A DNA stretch of 64,000 bases from assembly GCA_019637635.1 (NCBI GenBank), contig JAHBVI010000020.1, positions 1 through 64,000 on the forward strand. The letters run 5' to 3'. The notes beneath the pieces were generated by a model. That model had not been told where the DNA came from. It saw only the letters and a list, made by a program, of their open reading frames with translations, and ran no database searches. A program made the position numbers and the translations under genes. Positions 50,190-58,231 of this stretch are shown here, in pieces. The stretch's first letter is position 1, and every line of letters starts with the position of its first letter. The stretch comes from Anaerolineae bacterium. Lineage in GTDB: Bacteria > Chloroflexota > Anaerolineae > Promineifilales > Promineifilaceae.

Positions 50190-52703
50190 TTACCTCTTCA
50201 TTCTTTCATTCATGGGGTCAAACAACGGCGTACTGCCCACGGCCGCTACCGTCACCGGGTACAACTCGGTCATGTATTCGACGGCCAGTTTTGTGCCCAC
50301 CTGGGCGTATGCGGGCGGCAGGTAGGCCATGAGCAAATGTTTGCCGACAGACGGCCCGGCCCCCGCGCTGGTGACGTAAGAACGACGGCCGTTGCGGTCA
50401 ATAATACTCTCGCCGCTGGGAGTGAGGATGGGTTCACGGCCGTGCATGTACCGGTTCATCCCCGATTTTGAGGTGTGATCTTCCACCGTCAGCGTACACA
50501 AAATAGCCGCCGGTTCTTCGGCGCGCGCCTTGAGATACGCTTCCTTGCCAATGAAATCAGCGCTTTTCACTTTGGGACGGGCCAGCCCCGCCTCCACCGG
50601 GTTATATTCCCCTTCCAACTCATGCCCCATCAGCCGGTACCCCTTTTCCAGCCGCGCCGACGTGCCGTAGACGCCAATGCCCACCGGAACCAGACCATAC
50701 GGCCGTCCCGCTTGCCACAGCGTATCCCACAACTTCAAGCCATGCTCCATCGCCGTATAAATCTCCCAACCCAACTCACCCACATACGAAATGCGCAGCG
50801 CCCAAACGGGGATGCCGTTGATGAGCATGTTTTTGGCCGTGCTGAACGGGAAACCCGCGTGAGAAACGTCGTCATCCGTCACCGATTGCAGCACGGCGCG
50901 GGCTTGCGGCCCCCACAGCCCCACCGTACACAGCGCCGAGGTCATGTCGGTGAAAATGACCGAACCATCGTCCGGTAAATGCTGCTGGAACCACTTTTTG
51001 TCCCGCGCCCCATCGCCGCCGCCGTCCACAATGCGAAAGCGGCCTTCGGCTGTGCGCATGATGGTCAGGTCGGCCTTGAAGCCGCCGTGGGGGTTGAGCA
51101 AGGGAGTATATACGGCCGTGCCCACGGCCACATCTAGTTGGTTCACCGTCATCTTCTGGATATAGTCTAGCGCCCCAGGGCCGGACACATCAAAAATGGC
51201 AAACGCCGACAAATCCACCAGCCCCACCCGGTCGCGCATCGCCAGATGTTCGGCATTGATGATCGGCGACCACCAGCGGGCATCCCATTCGTGCGGCCGA
51301 TTTTGGATGCGGTCGCCATATTCGGCCAGCAACGGCTGGTTTGATTCGTACCACTGCGGCCGTTCCCAGCCGGCCGTTTCAAAAAAGACCGCGCCCAACT
51401 CCTTCTCGCGGAAATAAAAGGGGCTGACGCGCACCTGCCGGTTGCTCGCCCACTGTTCACGCGGGTGTACGATGCCGTAGGTCTTGTTGTACGCCTCGCT
51501 GGTGCGGGCGCGAATGTGGTGGGTGGTACGGCCGTAATCATAAAACCGGGCCACATCCGAGGCATGAATATCAATCTCCGACGCCCCATGCGTCAGCAGT
51601 TCCGCCGCCGCCCGCGCAAAACCAGGCGCTTCTTTAATCCAGATCGCCGCCACCGACCACAACCCCTTCACTTCCGTCTCACCAATCAGCGGGTTGCCGT
51701 CCGGCGTCAACGACAGCAGGCCGTTAATGGCGTGGCGAATCCCGGCCCGCTCATCACCGATAATGTCTGGCATCAATTCCAACGCCTGCTCCAACTGCGG
51801 CTCAAAATCCTCCTGCGTAAAGGGCAGTTCCGTCGGCGACAGTTTGGATTGTTCGATGGAGGGGATGTCGTCGGCGTCCATCAGGATGGGGCGATGGGCA
51901 TACGACCCCACTTCCATGTCGCTACCGTTTTGCCGTTCGTAGCAGAAGGTGTCCATGTCGCGGATGATGGGATAGGCAATCTCCCGCCCCGTCGCCGCAA
52001 AAATGGGGTGCGGGCCGACGCTGATCATCTGGTGAACGGCCGGGGTCAGCGGAATGGTGGCCCCGGCCATGCGGGCAATGCGCGGACTCCAGACGCCACA
52101 GGCGATGATGACCAGATCGGCCTGGATGCTGCCCTGGGTGGTGTGGACGGTGTGGATACGGCCGTTTTTAACGCCCAATCCCGTTACCTCTACACCGGGC
52201 GCAACAGTCAACGCCCCCAACGCCATCCCCTTTTCGCGCATCAGCGTTCCCGCCCGCAGCGAATCCACCGTGCCCACACTGGGGGTGTAAAAACCGCCCA
52301 AAATGATGTCTGTGTCCACATAGGGCACGAGTTCTTTTACTTCGGCCGGCGTCACCAACCGGGATTCCACCCCCCACGCCTTCGCCGACGCCATGCGCCG
52401 CCGCAATTCCTCCATGCGCTCTTCCGTCCGCGCCAGTTCAATACCGCCGCTCTCCGTAAACACGCCCAGTTCCTTGTACTGGCGCATACTGTCCAGCGTA
52501 ATCAGCGTCATCTCTTTGGAATGATCCACCGGGAAGATAAAGTTAGAAGCGTGCCCAGTCGAGCCGCCGGGATTGGGGAACGGGCCTTTGTCCACCTGCA
52601 CAATCTCCCGCCACCCGTTCAACGCCAGGTGGTACACCACGCTGTTCCCCACAATCCCCCCGCCGATGACAACGACGTTTGCTTTCTCTGGTAAGTTGCT
52701 CAT
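50190..52703 (-). CDS. Dimethylglycine/sarcosine dehydrogenase-like FAD-GcvT protein
   Basis: An 837-residue flavoprotein. The N-terminal FAD domain shows NVVVIGGGIVGNSVVYHLAL and then PGGSTGHASNFIFPVDH. The C-terminal half is a GcvT-like folate-binding domain (LVDLSAFAIFDVSGPGALDY, LRISYVGELGWEIYTAME). This is the plan of dimethylglycine and sarcosine dehydrogenases, which oxidise N-methyl groups and hand the one-carbon unit to tetrahydrofolate. Electrons should go to the ETF encoded downstream. The substrate choice between dimethylglycine and sarcosine cannot be made from sequence. GGAGG precedes the ATG. Confidence 0.88.
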   Translation of the reverse strand: MSNLPEKANVVVIGGGIVGNSVVYHLALNGWREIVQVDKGPFPNPGGSTGHASNFIFPVDHSKEMTLITLDSMRQYKELGVFTESGGIELARTEERMEELRRRMASAKAWGVESRLVTPAEVKELVPYVDTDIILGGFYTPSVGTVDSLRAGTLMREKGMALGALTVAPGVEVTGLGVKNGRIHTVHTTQGSIQADLVIIACGVWSPRIARMAGATIPLTPAVHQMISVGPHPIFAATGREIAYPIIRDMDTFCYERQNGSDMEVGSYAHRPILMDADDIPSIEQSKLSPTELPFTQEDFEPQLEQALELMPDIIGDERAGIRHAINGLLSLTPDGNPLIGETEVKGLWSVAAIWIKEAPGFARAAAELLTHGASEIDIHASDVARFYDYGRTTHHIRARTSEAYNKTYGIVHPREQWASNRQVRVSPFYFREKELGAVFFETAGWERPQWYESNQPLLAEYGDRIQNRPHEWDARWWSPIINAEHLAMRDRVGLVDLSAFAIFDVSGPGALDYIQKMTVNQLDVAVGTAVYTPLLNPHGGFKADLTIMRTAEGRFRIVDGGGDGARDKKWFQQHLPDDGSVIFTDMTSALCTVGLWGPQARAVLQSVTDDDVSHAGFPFSTAKNMLINGIPVWALRISYVGELGWEIYTAMEHGLKLWDTLWQAGRPYGLVPVGIGVYGTSARLEKGYRLMGHELEGEYNPVEAGLARPKVKSADFIGKEAYLKARAEEPAAILCTLTVEDHTSKSGMNRYMHGREPILTPSGESIIDRNGRRSYVTSAGAGPSVGKHLLMAYLPPAYAQVGTKLAVEYMTELYPVTVAAVGSTPLFDPMNERMKR

Positions 52704-52720
52704 GGTTTGCCTCCTCTTCC

Positions 52721-52775
52721 GTTCGTAGTAGGCGATTCATCGCCTTTTTACGGCGATAAATCGCCTACTACGAAC
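52721..52775. repeat. 24-bp hairpin GTTCGTAGTAGGCGATTCAT
   Basis: Arms 52721-52744 and 52752-52775 match at 23 of 24 positions, with a 7-nt loop. The word GGCGATTCATCGCC is inside. A degenerate copy lies at about 22366-22412. Confidence 0.85.
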
Positions 52776-52780
52776 ACGAT

Positions 52781-54287
52781 CTAATACTCTGGTTTGATTT
52801 CTGATTTCCGTTTTGCCATAAATTCGAGTAAGGCTTCATCAACGGCCGTATCCAGCGGCGGCACTTCGTAACTTTTCAACAGCCGTTTCCATTCGGCATT
52901 GGCGCGCTGATCGGCCGTTTGGCTGCCCTCCTCAAACCACTGCTCAAACGAGTTGTAATCAAACAACGAGGCGCGATAAAAGGCATGGCGAAAATGACGC
53001 AGGGTGTGATCCGTGCCCAGGTGGTGCCCACCCGGCGGCACGTCCCGAATCGCCTCCAATGCCAGCCCCTCGTCGGACAAATCCAACCCTTGCACCAGTT
53101 TGTGAAAGCCACCCAATAGCTGGCAATCCAGGATGAACTTTTCATAACCGGCCGTCAGCCCATTTTCCAACCAACCGGCCGCGTGCAGCACAAAATTGAC
53201 CCGCGCCAGGATCGTGGGCAGCATCACCAGCACCGACTCATACGCCGCCTGTGCATCCGGGATTTTGCCGCTGGCAAACATGCCGCCGCTGCGGAAGGGC
53301 AGGTTATACCGCCGCGCCAACTGTGCGCTGGCATACAACGCCAACTGGCTCTCCGGCGAGCCAAACACCGGCGCGCCGCTCTGCAAATCAATGTTCGTCT
53401 GGAACGCGCCGTAGACGACGGGTGTGCCGGGGTTGATTAGCTGCGTCAGGGCAATACCCGCCAGCGCCTCCGCATTCAACTGCGCCACTGTCCCGGCAAT
53501 GGAGACGGGAGCCATGGCCCCGGAGAGGATGAACGGGGTGATGACCAACGCCTGCCTTGCGTGGGCATAGGCGATGAGCGCGCCCAACATGCGGTCATCC
53601 AACCGGCGCGGGCTGCTAATGTTGATGAGCGAGAGCAACGCGGGGTTTTCGCGCACGGCCGTTTCGCCAAACACCATTTCCACCATTTGCACACTGTCTT
53701 CGGCGTTGGCGCGGGAGGTGACGGAACCCATGAACGGCTTATCGCTATATTTGAGATGGCTGTACACCATGTCCAGGTGGCGCGTATGGGTCGGTTCGTC
53801 GGTCGGTTCGACGATGGTGCCGCCGGAGTGGTGCAGGTAGGGGCTGAGATAGCTGAGCTTGACAAAGTTTTGGAAGTCGGTCAGGGTGGCTTCGCGGCGT
53901 CCCCGGTCTAAGTCATGCACAAAGGGCGGGCCGTAGACGGGGGGCAAGATGTTGGCCGCCAATGAGGACGTTGTTCGCCGGGTTGCGGGCGATCTGGGTG
54001 AATTTGGCCGGCGCTTGAGCGATGGTTTCCATCACCTGTGCCGGGTCGAAATAGGCGGTGTCCCCTTCCAGCCGGACACCGTTGGCCCGCAAGACAGCCT
54101 GGGCTTCGGCATCGTAAAAATCAATGCCGATTTCGGAGAGAATTGTCATGGAGGCATCGTGGATTTTTTGCAGCCCTTCCTCGTTTAGAATTTCGTAGGG
54201 GGGCAGGTGGTGGAGGGGCTGGGTGGCGCGGCTTACGGCCGTCTCCTCCCCTCGTTCTCTGGTTTTTCTTTCACGTCTTCTGACCAT
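52781..54287 (-). pseudogene. MttB-family trimethylamine/glycine betaine methyltransferase, frameshifted
   Basis: Two minus-strand frames make one MttB-type methyltransferase of about 500 residues. The first (54287 to about 53945) runs to ARNPANNVLIGG; the second (about 53945 to 52781) goes on PVYGPPFVHDLDRGRREATL. The break is in a run of six C on the coding strand (53939-53944); one C fewer restores the frame. No in-frame TAG interrupts the second part, so it is the non-pyrrolysine type, whose studied member demethylates glycine betaine. The shift may be a real mutation or a homopolymer error in the assembly. It should donate the methyl group to the corrinoid protein at 36859. Confidence 0.85.
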
Positions 54288-54308
54288 GAGATTGTCCTTC
54301 GCAAAGAT

Positions 54309-54381
54309 TGGAGATTGGAGATTGGAGATTAGAGATTAAAGTAGCTCCTCAATCTCCAATCTCTAATCTCTAATCTCTCCC
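54309..54381. repeat. GGAGATTGGAGATT tandem hairpin
   Basis: GATTGGAGATTGGAGATTGG words face AATCTCCAATCTCTAATCTC and further AATCTCT words. It lies between the mttB start and the GntR gene end. The same word set recurs at 44377 and 57603. Confidence 0.75.
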
Positions 54382-55015
54382 ATCATAATCGCGCTCATCT
54401 CCTTATGACTCTGGATATGCTGCTGCATCAGGAGGCGAGGGCGGCTTCGTCGGCGTCGCCGTCGCGCAGGGAGCGGTATGCATTGCTGGTGTTCCTGCGA
54501 TAGTGCGCATATCCCCAATGCGGTGCAAAAAAAACATCCACAGGCGCAGGGGCTGAGGGAGCGTAACAGGTGGTCAGCATATCTTCCAAGAAATGGTTAT
54601 CGGCCGCCGCATAAATGATGGCGTGACACGCCTCATCAATCTCGATCAACTGCTGGTCGGTCGCGTCATGCCAGGGGATGGAGTTGAGGACGGCTTCCAT
54701 TTGCTGCCAGTGAGTTTCGCTGCCCCGCCGCGCCGCCAGCCGCACCGCCAACGCTTCCACCGTCAGCCGCAGCTCAAAAATCTGGTACAGGTCGGTGACG
54801 CTGATCTCGCTGACAAACATGCCCCGCCGCGGCACAATTGTCACCAGCTTTTCCTGCTCCAACCGCTGCAATGCCTCCCGGATGGGGGTACGACCGAGAC
54901 CCAATGAATCTTGCAAGACAGCCTCATCAATCACCGCCCCCGGTTCCAATTCCAGGTAGACGATTTTGCGTTTGATGCTCTGGTAGGCTTGTTGGGATAG
55001 AACATAGTGTGTCAT
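54363..55015 (-). pseudogene. GntR/FCD-family regulator with frameshifted C-terminus
   Basis: The first 150 residues or so are intact: a GntR winged helix (LGLGRTPIREALQRLEQEKL) and the start of the FCD effector domain (FELRLTVEALAVRLAARRGS). The end then shifts frame. The open frame reads CYAPSAPAPVDVFFAPH, but the next frame over reads LRLWMFFLHRIGDMRTI, as expected for FCD; then the first frame returns (SLRDGDADEAA), and a third gives LLMQQHIQSHKEM. At least three indels are needed, so the effector domain is probably broken. The intact part would end at 54428 in the open frame. It likely once controlled the betaine genes. Confidence 0.7.
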
Positions 55016-55062
55016 CCGAAAAAATTCGCCGTTTACGGCAATTCGTTGTCACCTTCTATCTG

Positions 55063-55079
55063 ATATATTACAAATATAT
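55063..55079. promoter_or_regulatory. Candidate GntR operator ATATATT-ACA-AATATAT
   Basis: A perfect 7-bp inverted repeat with 3-nt spacer lies about 50 bp upstream of the GntR start, in the spacer between it and the plus-strand genes at 55222 onward. FCD-type GntR regulators use such short palindromes, but no factor is proven. Confidence 0.4.
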
Positions 55080-55221
55080 TGTTGATATGCCAAATTTTTG
55101 GAGAATTGGGCCACGGATTTGACGGATGAAACGGATTTTCGCAGATACATTCTTGCAACTTGCCAGGGAGGGTGTGGGCGATTAAACTGCGAAGTAAATT
55201 TCAAGCATGTGAGGGATGGCT

Positions 55222-55529
55222 ATGCAATTACATGAACTTGTGGTCGAAATGAAAATTCTGGAGCGGCGATTGGCTTCTTACGAGGAAAAGTACGGCATTC
55301 TGAGTGAGGATTTTTACAACGCGCTGATGAGCGGGCAATTTGAGGTATGACGAATACCGCGACGAAACGCGCAGACTTCAGCCGGTGGAAGGGCATTTAC
55401 GAGACCTGGCAACGTCGCAAAGAAAAGTATGATGCCCAGATTAAAGAGACAGACATTGTCGAATCATTACGCTTTTTCAGCCGCTTACTATGCAACTACA
55501 TGCCTGAGAGTCCGACGGAGGAACAGAAT
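55222..55529 (+). pseudogene. Frameshifted small helical protein (antitoxin-like)
   Basis: A 42-codon frame at 55222-55350 has GAGGG 6 nt before its ATG and reads LASYEEKYGILSEDFYNALM. A second frame from 55347 begins RADFSRWKGIYETWQRRKEK and runs in frame into the next gene. Together they look like one small protein of about 80-90 residues (YEEKYG-x-SEDFY then a WKGIYETW-type core), a pattern I recall in short Chloroflexota and cyanobacterial proteins, split by frameshift. This is inference; two small real genes overlapping by ATGA are possible. Confidence 0.45.
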
Positions 55530-57065
55530 ATGAGTCAAGGAAACGAGATACCCCCCATCACGACGGGCGCGGAATATATTGATAGTTTGCGCGGGCGAGG
55601 CTTGCAGGTGTACTTGTTTGGCGAATTGGTGGCGGAGCCGGTAGACCATCCGCTCATTCGCCCCTCGATTAACGCGGTGGCCGAGACGTATGATCTGGCC
55701 TGTAATCAGCCGGAATTGGCAACGGCCGTGTCCCCCTTCACCGGCCAACCTGTCAATCGCTTCCTGCATATTGCCGCCAGCGTCGAAGATGTGGTCCACC
55801 AAAACAAGATGCAGCGGCGGCTAGGCCAGCTCACCGGCACCTGCTTCCAACGCTGCGTGGGCATGGATGCGCTCAACTCCCTCTACTCCGTCACCTACGA
55901 AATGGACGAGCAGTATGGCACCAGCTACCACGCCCACTTCAAAACGTTTCTGACGCAGATGCAGGCACAAAACCTGGTCATCGGCGGGGCCATGACCGAC
56001 GTGAAAGGCGACCGCAGCCTGGCCCCCCATCAGCAGGCCGACCCCGACCTGTATGTCCACATCAGCCGCCGCACGGCCGAGGGCGTTTTCATTCGAGGGG
56101 CCAAGGCGCACCAGACGGGCTGCCTGAACTCGCACTGGCTCATCGTCATGCCCACCATGCGCCTCGCCCCTGCCGACCGTGACTACGCCATTGTGGGGGC
56201 GATTCCGGTGACGGCCGTAGGCATTGCGTATGTGTACGGCCGTCAATCATGCGACACCCGCGCTCTGGAAAACGGCGACCTGGACGCCGGGAACAGCCAG
56301 TACGGCGGGCAGGAAGCGATGATCATCTTTGACGACGTGTTCATTCCCAACGACCTCATTTTCATGGATGGGGAGACGGAATTTGCGGCCATGCTGGTGG
56401 AACGCTTCACCTGTTACCACCGCCGCAGCTATGTTTGCAAGAGCGGCGTGGGAGACGTACTGATTGGCGCGGCGGCGACGGCGGCAGAATACAACGGCGT
56501 CGCCCACGCCTCCCACATCCGCGATAAACTGGTGGAGATGACCCACCTGAACGAAACCATCTACGCCACCGGCATCGCCGCCTCCTATCAGAGTACGGCC
56601 ACTAAATCCGGCGCGTACATTTGCGACGACATGTTGGCGAATGTGTGCAAACACCACGTCACCCGCTTCCCCTACGAAATCAGCCGCCTGGCGCAAGATA
56701 TTGCCGGGGGATTGATGGTGACGATGCCTTCAGAAGCCGATTACCGGCACGAAGAATTAGGCCCGCTGCTGGAAAAATACTTGAAAGGGCGGGCCGATGT
56801 GCCCACCGAACACCGGCTGCGCATCCTGCGCCTGATTGAAAATATGACCCTGGGCCGTAACGCTGTCGGCTACCTGACGGAATCCATGCACGGCGCGGGG
56901 TCGCCACAGGCGCAGCGCATCCAGATTTACCGGCAAATGCAGTTGGAGTTCAAACAGCAATTGGCGCAGCGGCTGGCCGGTATTGACCTGTCGGAAAATG
57001 TCCGCCACGAGTTGAATGAACTGGTAGAAGGCTATTTTGCCCGCGTTTTTGCGACCGTTGAGTAA
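55530..57065 (+). CDS. HpaB/AbfD-family flavin enzyme (4-hydroxybutyryl-CoA dehydratase-like)
   Basis: A 511-residue protein of the 4-hydroxyphenylacetate 3-hydroxylase N-terminal family. It has TGTCFQRCVGMDALN (C105, C109), the C-x3-C spacing of the AbfD iron-sulfur site, and FTCYHRRSYVCKSGVGDVL (H297, C303), where AbfD has His and Cys seven apart; here they are six apart. So it may hold a 4Fe-4S cluster, or may not. The natural substrate is unknown. The ATG at 55530 has GGAGGA 8 nt upstream and gives the usual family length; the open frame extends 61 codons further up through a broken small gene. Confidence 0.78.
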   Translation: MSQGNEIPPITTGAEYIDSLRGRGLQVYLFGELVAEPVDHPLIRPSINAVAETYDLACNQPELATAVSPFTGQPVNRFLHIAASVEDVVHQNKMQRRLGQLTGTCFQRCVGMDALNSLYSVTYEMDEQYGTSYHAHFKTFLTQMQAQNLVIGGAMTDVKGDRSLAPHQQADPDLYVHISRRTAEGVFIRGAKAHQTGCLNSHWLIVMPTMRLAPADRDYAIVGAIPVTAVGIAYVYGRQSCDTRALENGDLDAGNSQYGGQEAMIIFDDVFIPNDLIFMDGETEFAAMLVERFTCYHRRSYVCKSGVGDVLIGAAATAAEYNGVAHASHIRDKLVEMTHLNETIYATGIAASYQSTATKSGAYICDDMLANVCKHHVTRFPYEISRLAQDIAGGLMVTMPSEADYRHEELGPLLEKYLKGRADVPTEHRLRILRLIENMTLGRNAVGYLTESMHGAGSPQAQRIQIYRQMQLEFKQQLAQRLAGIDLSENVRHELNELVEGYFARVFATVE

Positions 57066-57070
57066 AAAGC

Positions 57071-57133
57071 AGTGCCAGGCACAGGGCTAAAGGCTCTGGT
57101 CATTCGCAGGCTCACTGCCCTGTGCCTGGCACT
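57071..57133. repeat. 17-bp perfect hairpin AGTGCCAGGCACAGGGC
   Basis: AGTGCCAGGCACAGGGC (57071-57087) pairs with GCCCTGTGCCTGGCACT (57117-57133). It shares the GTGCCAGGCAC word with 46621-46680. It lies between the HpaB-like and DinB genes. Confidence 0.85.
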
Positions 57134-57142
57134 TCACAGTTG

Positions 57143-57637
57143 ATGAGCAAACGAGATATTTTATTAGAGGCTCTGGCCGCCACGCCGTCCGATTTAGAGC
57201 GATTGGTAAAAGGGTTGGATAGCCCGGTTCTTGTTCAGCGTCCTACCCCCGATGAATGGAGCATTGCCGATGTGTTATGCCATCTGGTGACTGTGGAAGA
57301 GCAAGGATTGGCCCGGTTGCAACTAATGGTAAGACAACATTCGCCCACCATCTCTCCCATCTACCCTGACGCGGCGGCCCACGATTTGAGCCAGCCGGTA
57401 ACAACGCTGCTGGCAAACTTCCGGGAGGCGCGGCAGGCGATGTTGGTGTTTTTGCGGGAGTTGAAAGCGGGTGATTGGCAGGTCACGGCCGTGCATCCCA
57501 CCCAGGGCAACCTATCCGTCCGTTTCCTCGTCCAGCACCACGTTGACCACGATACCGCCCACCTTAACCAGATCGTGGAAATTAGAGATCGGGAACTGGT
57601 TCATTCTCCAATCTCCAATCTCCAATCTCCACCATGA
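57143..57637 (+). CDS. DinB-family protein
   Basis: A 164-residue four-helix-bundle protein of the DinB/YfiT type. Metal-binding His residues are seen in ADVLCHLVTVEEQGL and in LVQHHVDHDTAHLNQIVEI. Members act as metal-dependent thiol transferases or related enzymes; the substrate here is unknown. The last residues (HSPISNLQSPP) are encoded by CTCCAATCTCCAATC repeat DNA. Its stop overlaps the next start by 4 bases. The ATG at 57143 has no clear Shine-Dalgarno. Confidence 0.8.
   Translation: MSKRDILLEALAATPSDLERLVKGLDSPVLVQRPTPDEWSIADVLCHLVTVEEQGLARLQLMVRQHSPTISPIYPDAAAHDLSQPVTTLLANFREARQAMLVFLRELKAGDWQVTAVHPTQGNLSVRFLVQHHVDHDTAHLNQIVEIRDRELVHSPISNLQSPP
57603..57633. repeat. CTCCAATCTCCAATCTCC tandem words inside the DinB gene end
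   Basis: Three or four copies of the heptamer CTCCAAT lie within the DinB 3' end and stop 1 base before the DUF1638 ATG. It is of the same word set as 54309-54381. Confidence 0.75.
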
Positions 57638-58212
57638 CCACAGCCCTCATCATCTGCGGCGCACTGGCGCGGGAAGTATTGGACATTGTGCGAAAGCACG
57701 GCTGGGACGCTGAGGTGTTTGGCATTCCGGCCATTGACCACATGTTCCCCGAACGCATTGCCCCCGACGTAGAAAAACGGTTTCTGGAAATCAAGGCGCG
57801 GTTTGACCGGACGATTGTGGTCTTTGGCGACTGTGGCTCACGAGGGGCGCTAGACGCCATGCTGGCCCGGCATGGTCTGGAGCGCCTGGACGGCCCGCAC
57901 TGTTATGAAATGTACGGCGGTCAACTATTCCACGATCTGATGGAGGAAGAACCGGGCACCTTTTTCCTGACCGATTTTTTGGTGCGCGGCTTTGAGGGCA
58001 CGGTGATGAAAGGGCTGGGGCTGGATCGTTTCCCGGAATTGAAAGAGGAGTATTTTCGCCATTACAAACGGCTGGTTTATCTGGTTCAAAACGACGAGTC
58101 AGAACTGGCGGCAAAAGCCAGCCACGTTTCGGCGTATTTAGGGCTGCCGCTAGAAATCCGCATCACCGGCTATGGGCTACTTGAGGAGCGCCTGGCGTCC
58201 CTAATGGCTTAA
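57634..58212 (+). CDS. DUF1638 protein
   Basis: A 192-residue protein with ALIICGALAREVLDIVRKHG, FGIPAIDHMFPERIAP and IVVFGDCGSRGALDAMLARH, then LERLDGPHCYEMYGGQLFHD. These match DUF1638, a family of unknown function found beside MttB-type methyltransferase and corrinoid genes. The conserved Cys, His and acidic residues suggest a metal or cofactor site. Its start overlaps the DinB stop by 4 bases. It supports the view that the methylotrophic cluster extends to this side of the GntR gene. Confidence 0.85.
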   Translation: MTTALIICGALAREVLDIVRKHGWDAEVFGIPAIDHMFPERIAPDVEKRFLEIKARFDRTIVVFGDCGSRGALDAMLARHGLERLDGPHCYEMYGGQLFHDLMEEEPGTFFLTDFLVRGFEGTVMKGLGLDRFPELKEEYFRHYKRLVYLVQNDESELAAKASHVSAYLGLPLEIRITGYGLLEERLASLMA

Positions 58213-58231
58213 AGCCGAACCAGAACAAACA

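Noticed and set aside
52781..53945. Pyrrolysine (amber) codon in MttB
   Set aside because: The second part of MttB reads through the usual amber position without an in-frame TAG; the only defect is the C6 frameshift.
54428..54560. Novel C-terminal domain on the GntR regulator
   Set aside because: The odd sequence arises from reading known FCD sequence out of frame; the expected residues are visible in the other frames.
55347..55529. 61-residue N-terminal domain of the HpaB/AbfD-like enzyme
   Set aside because: A strong GGAGGA site precedes the ATG at 55530, the family starts there, and the upstream part resembles a separate small protein.
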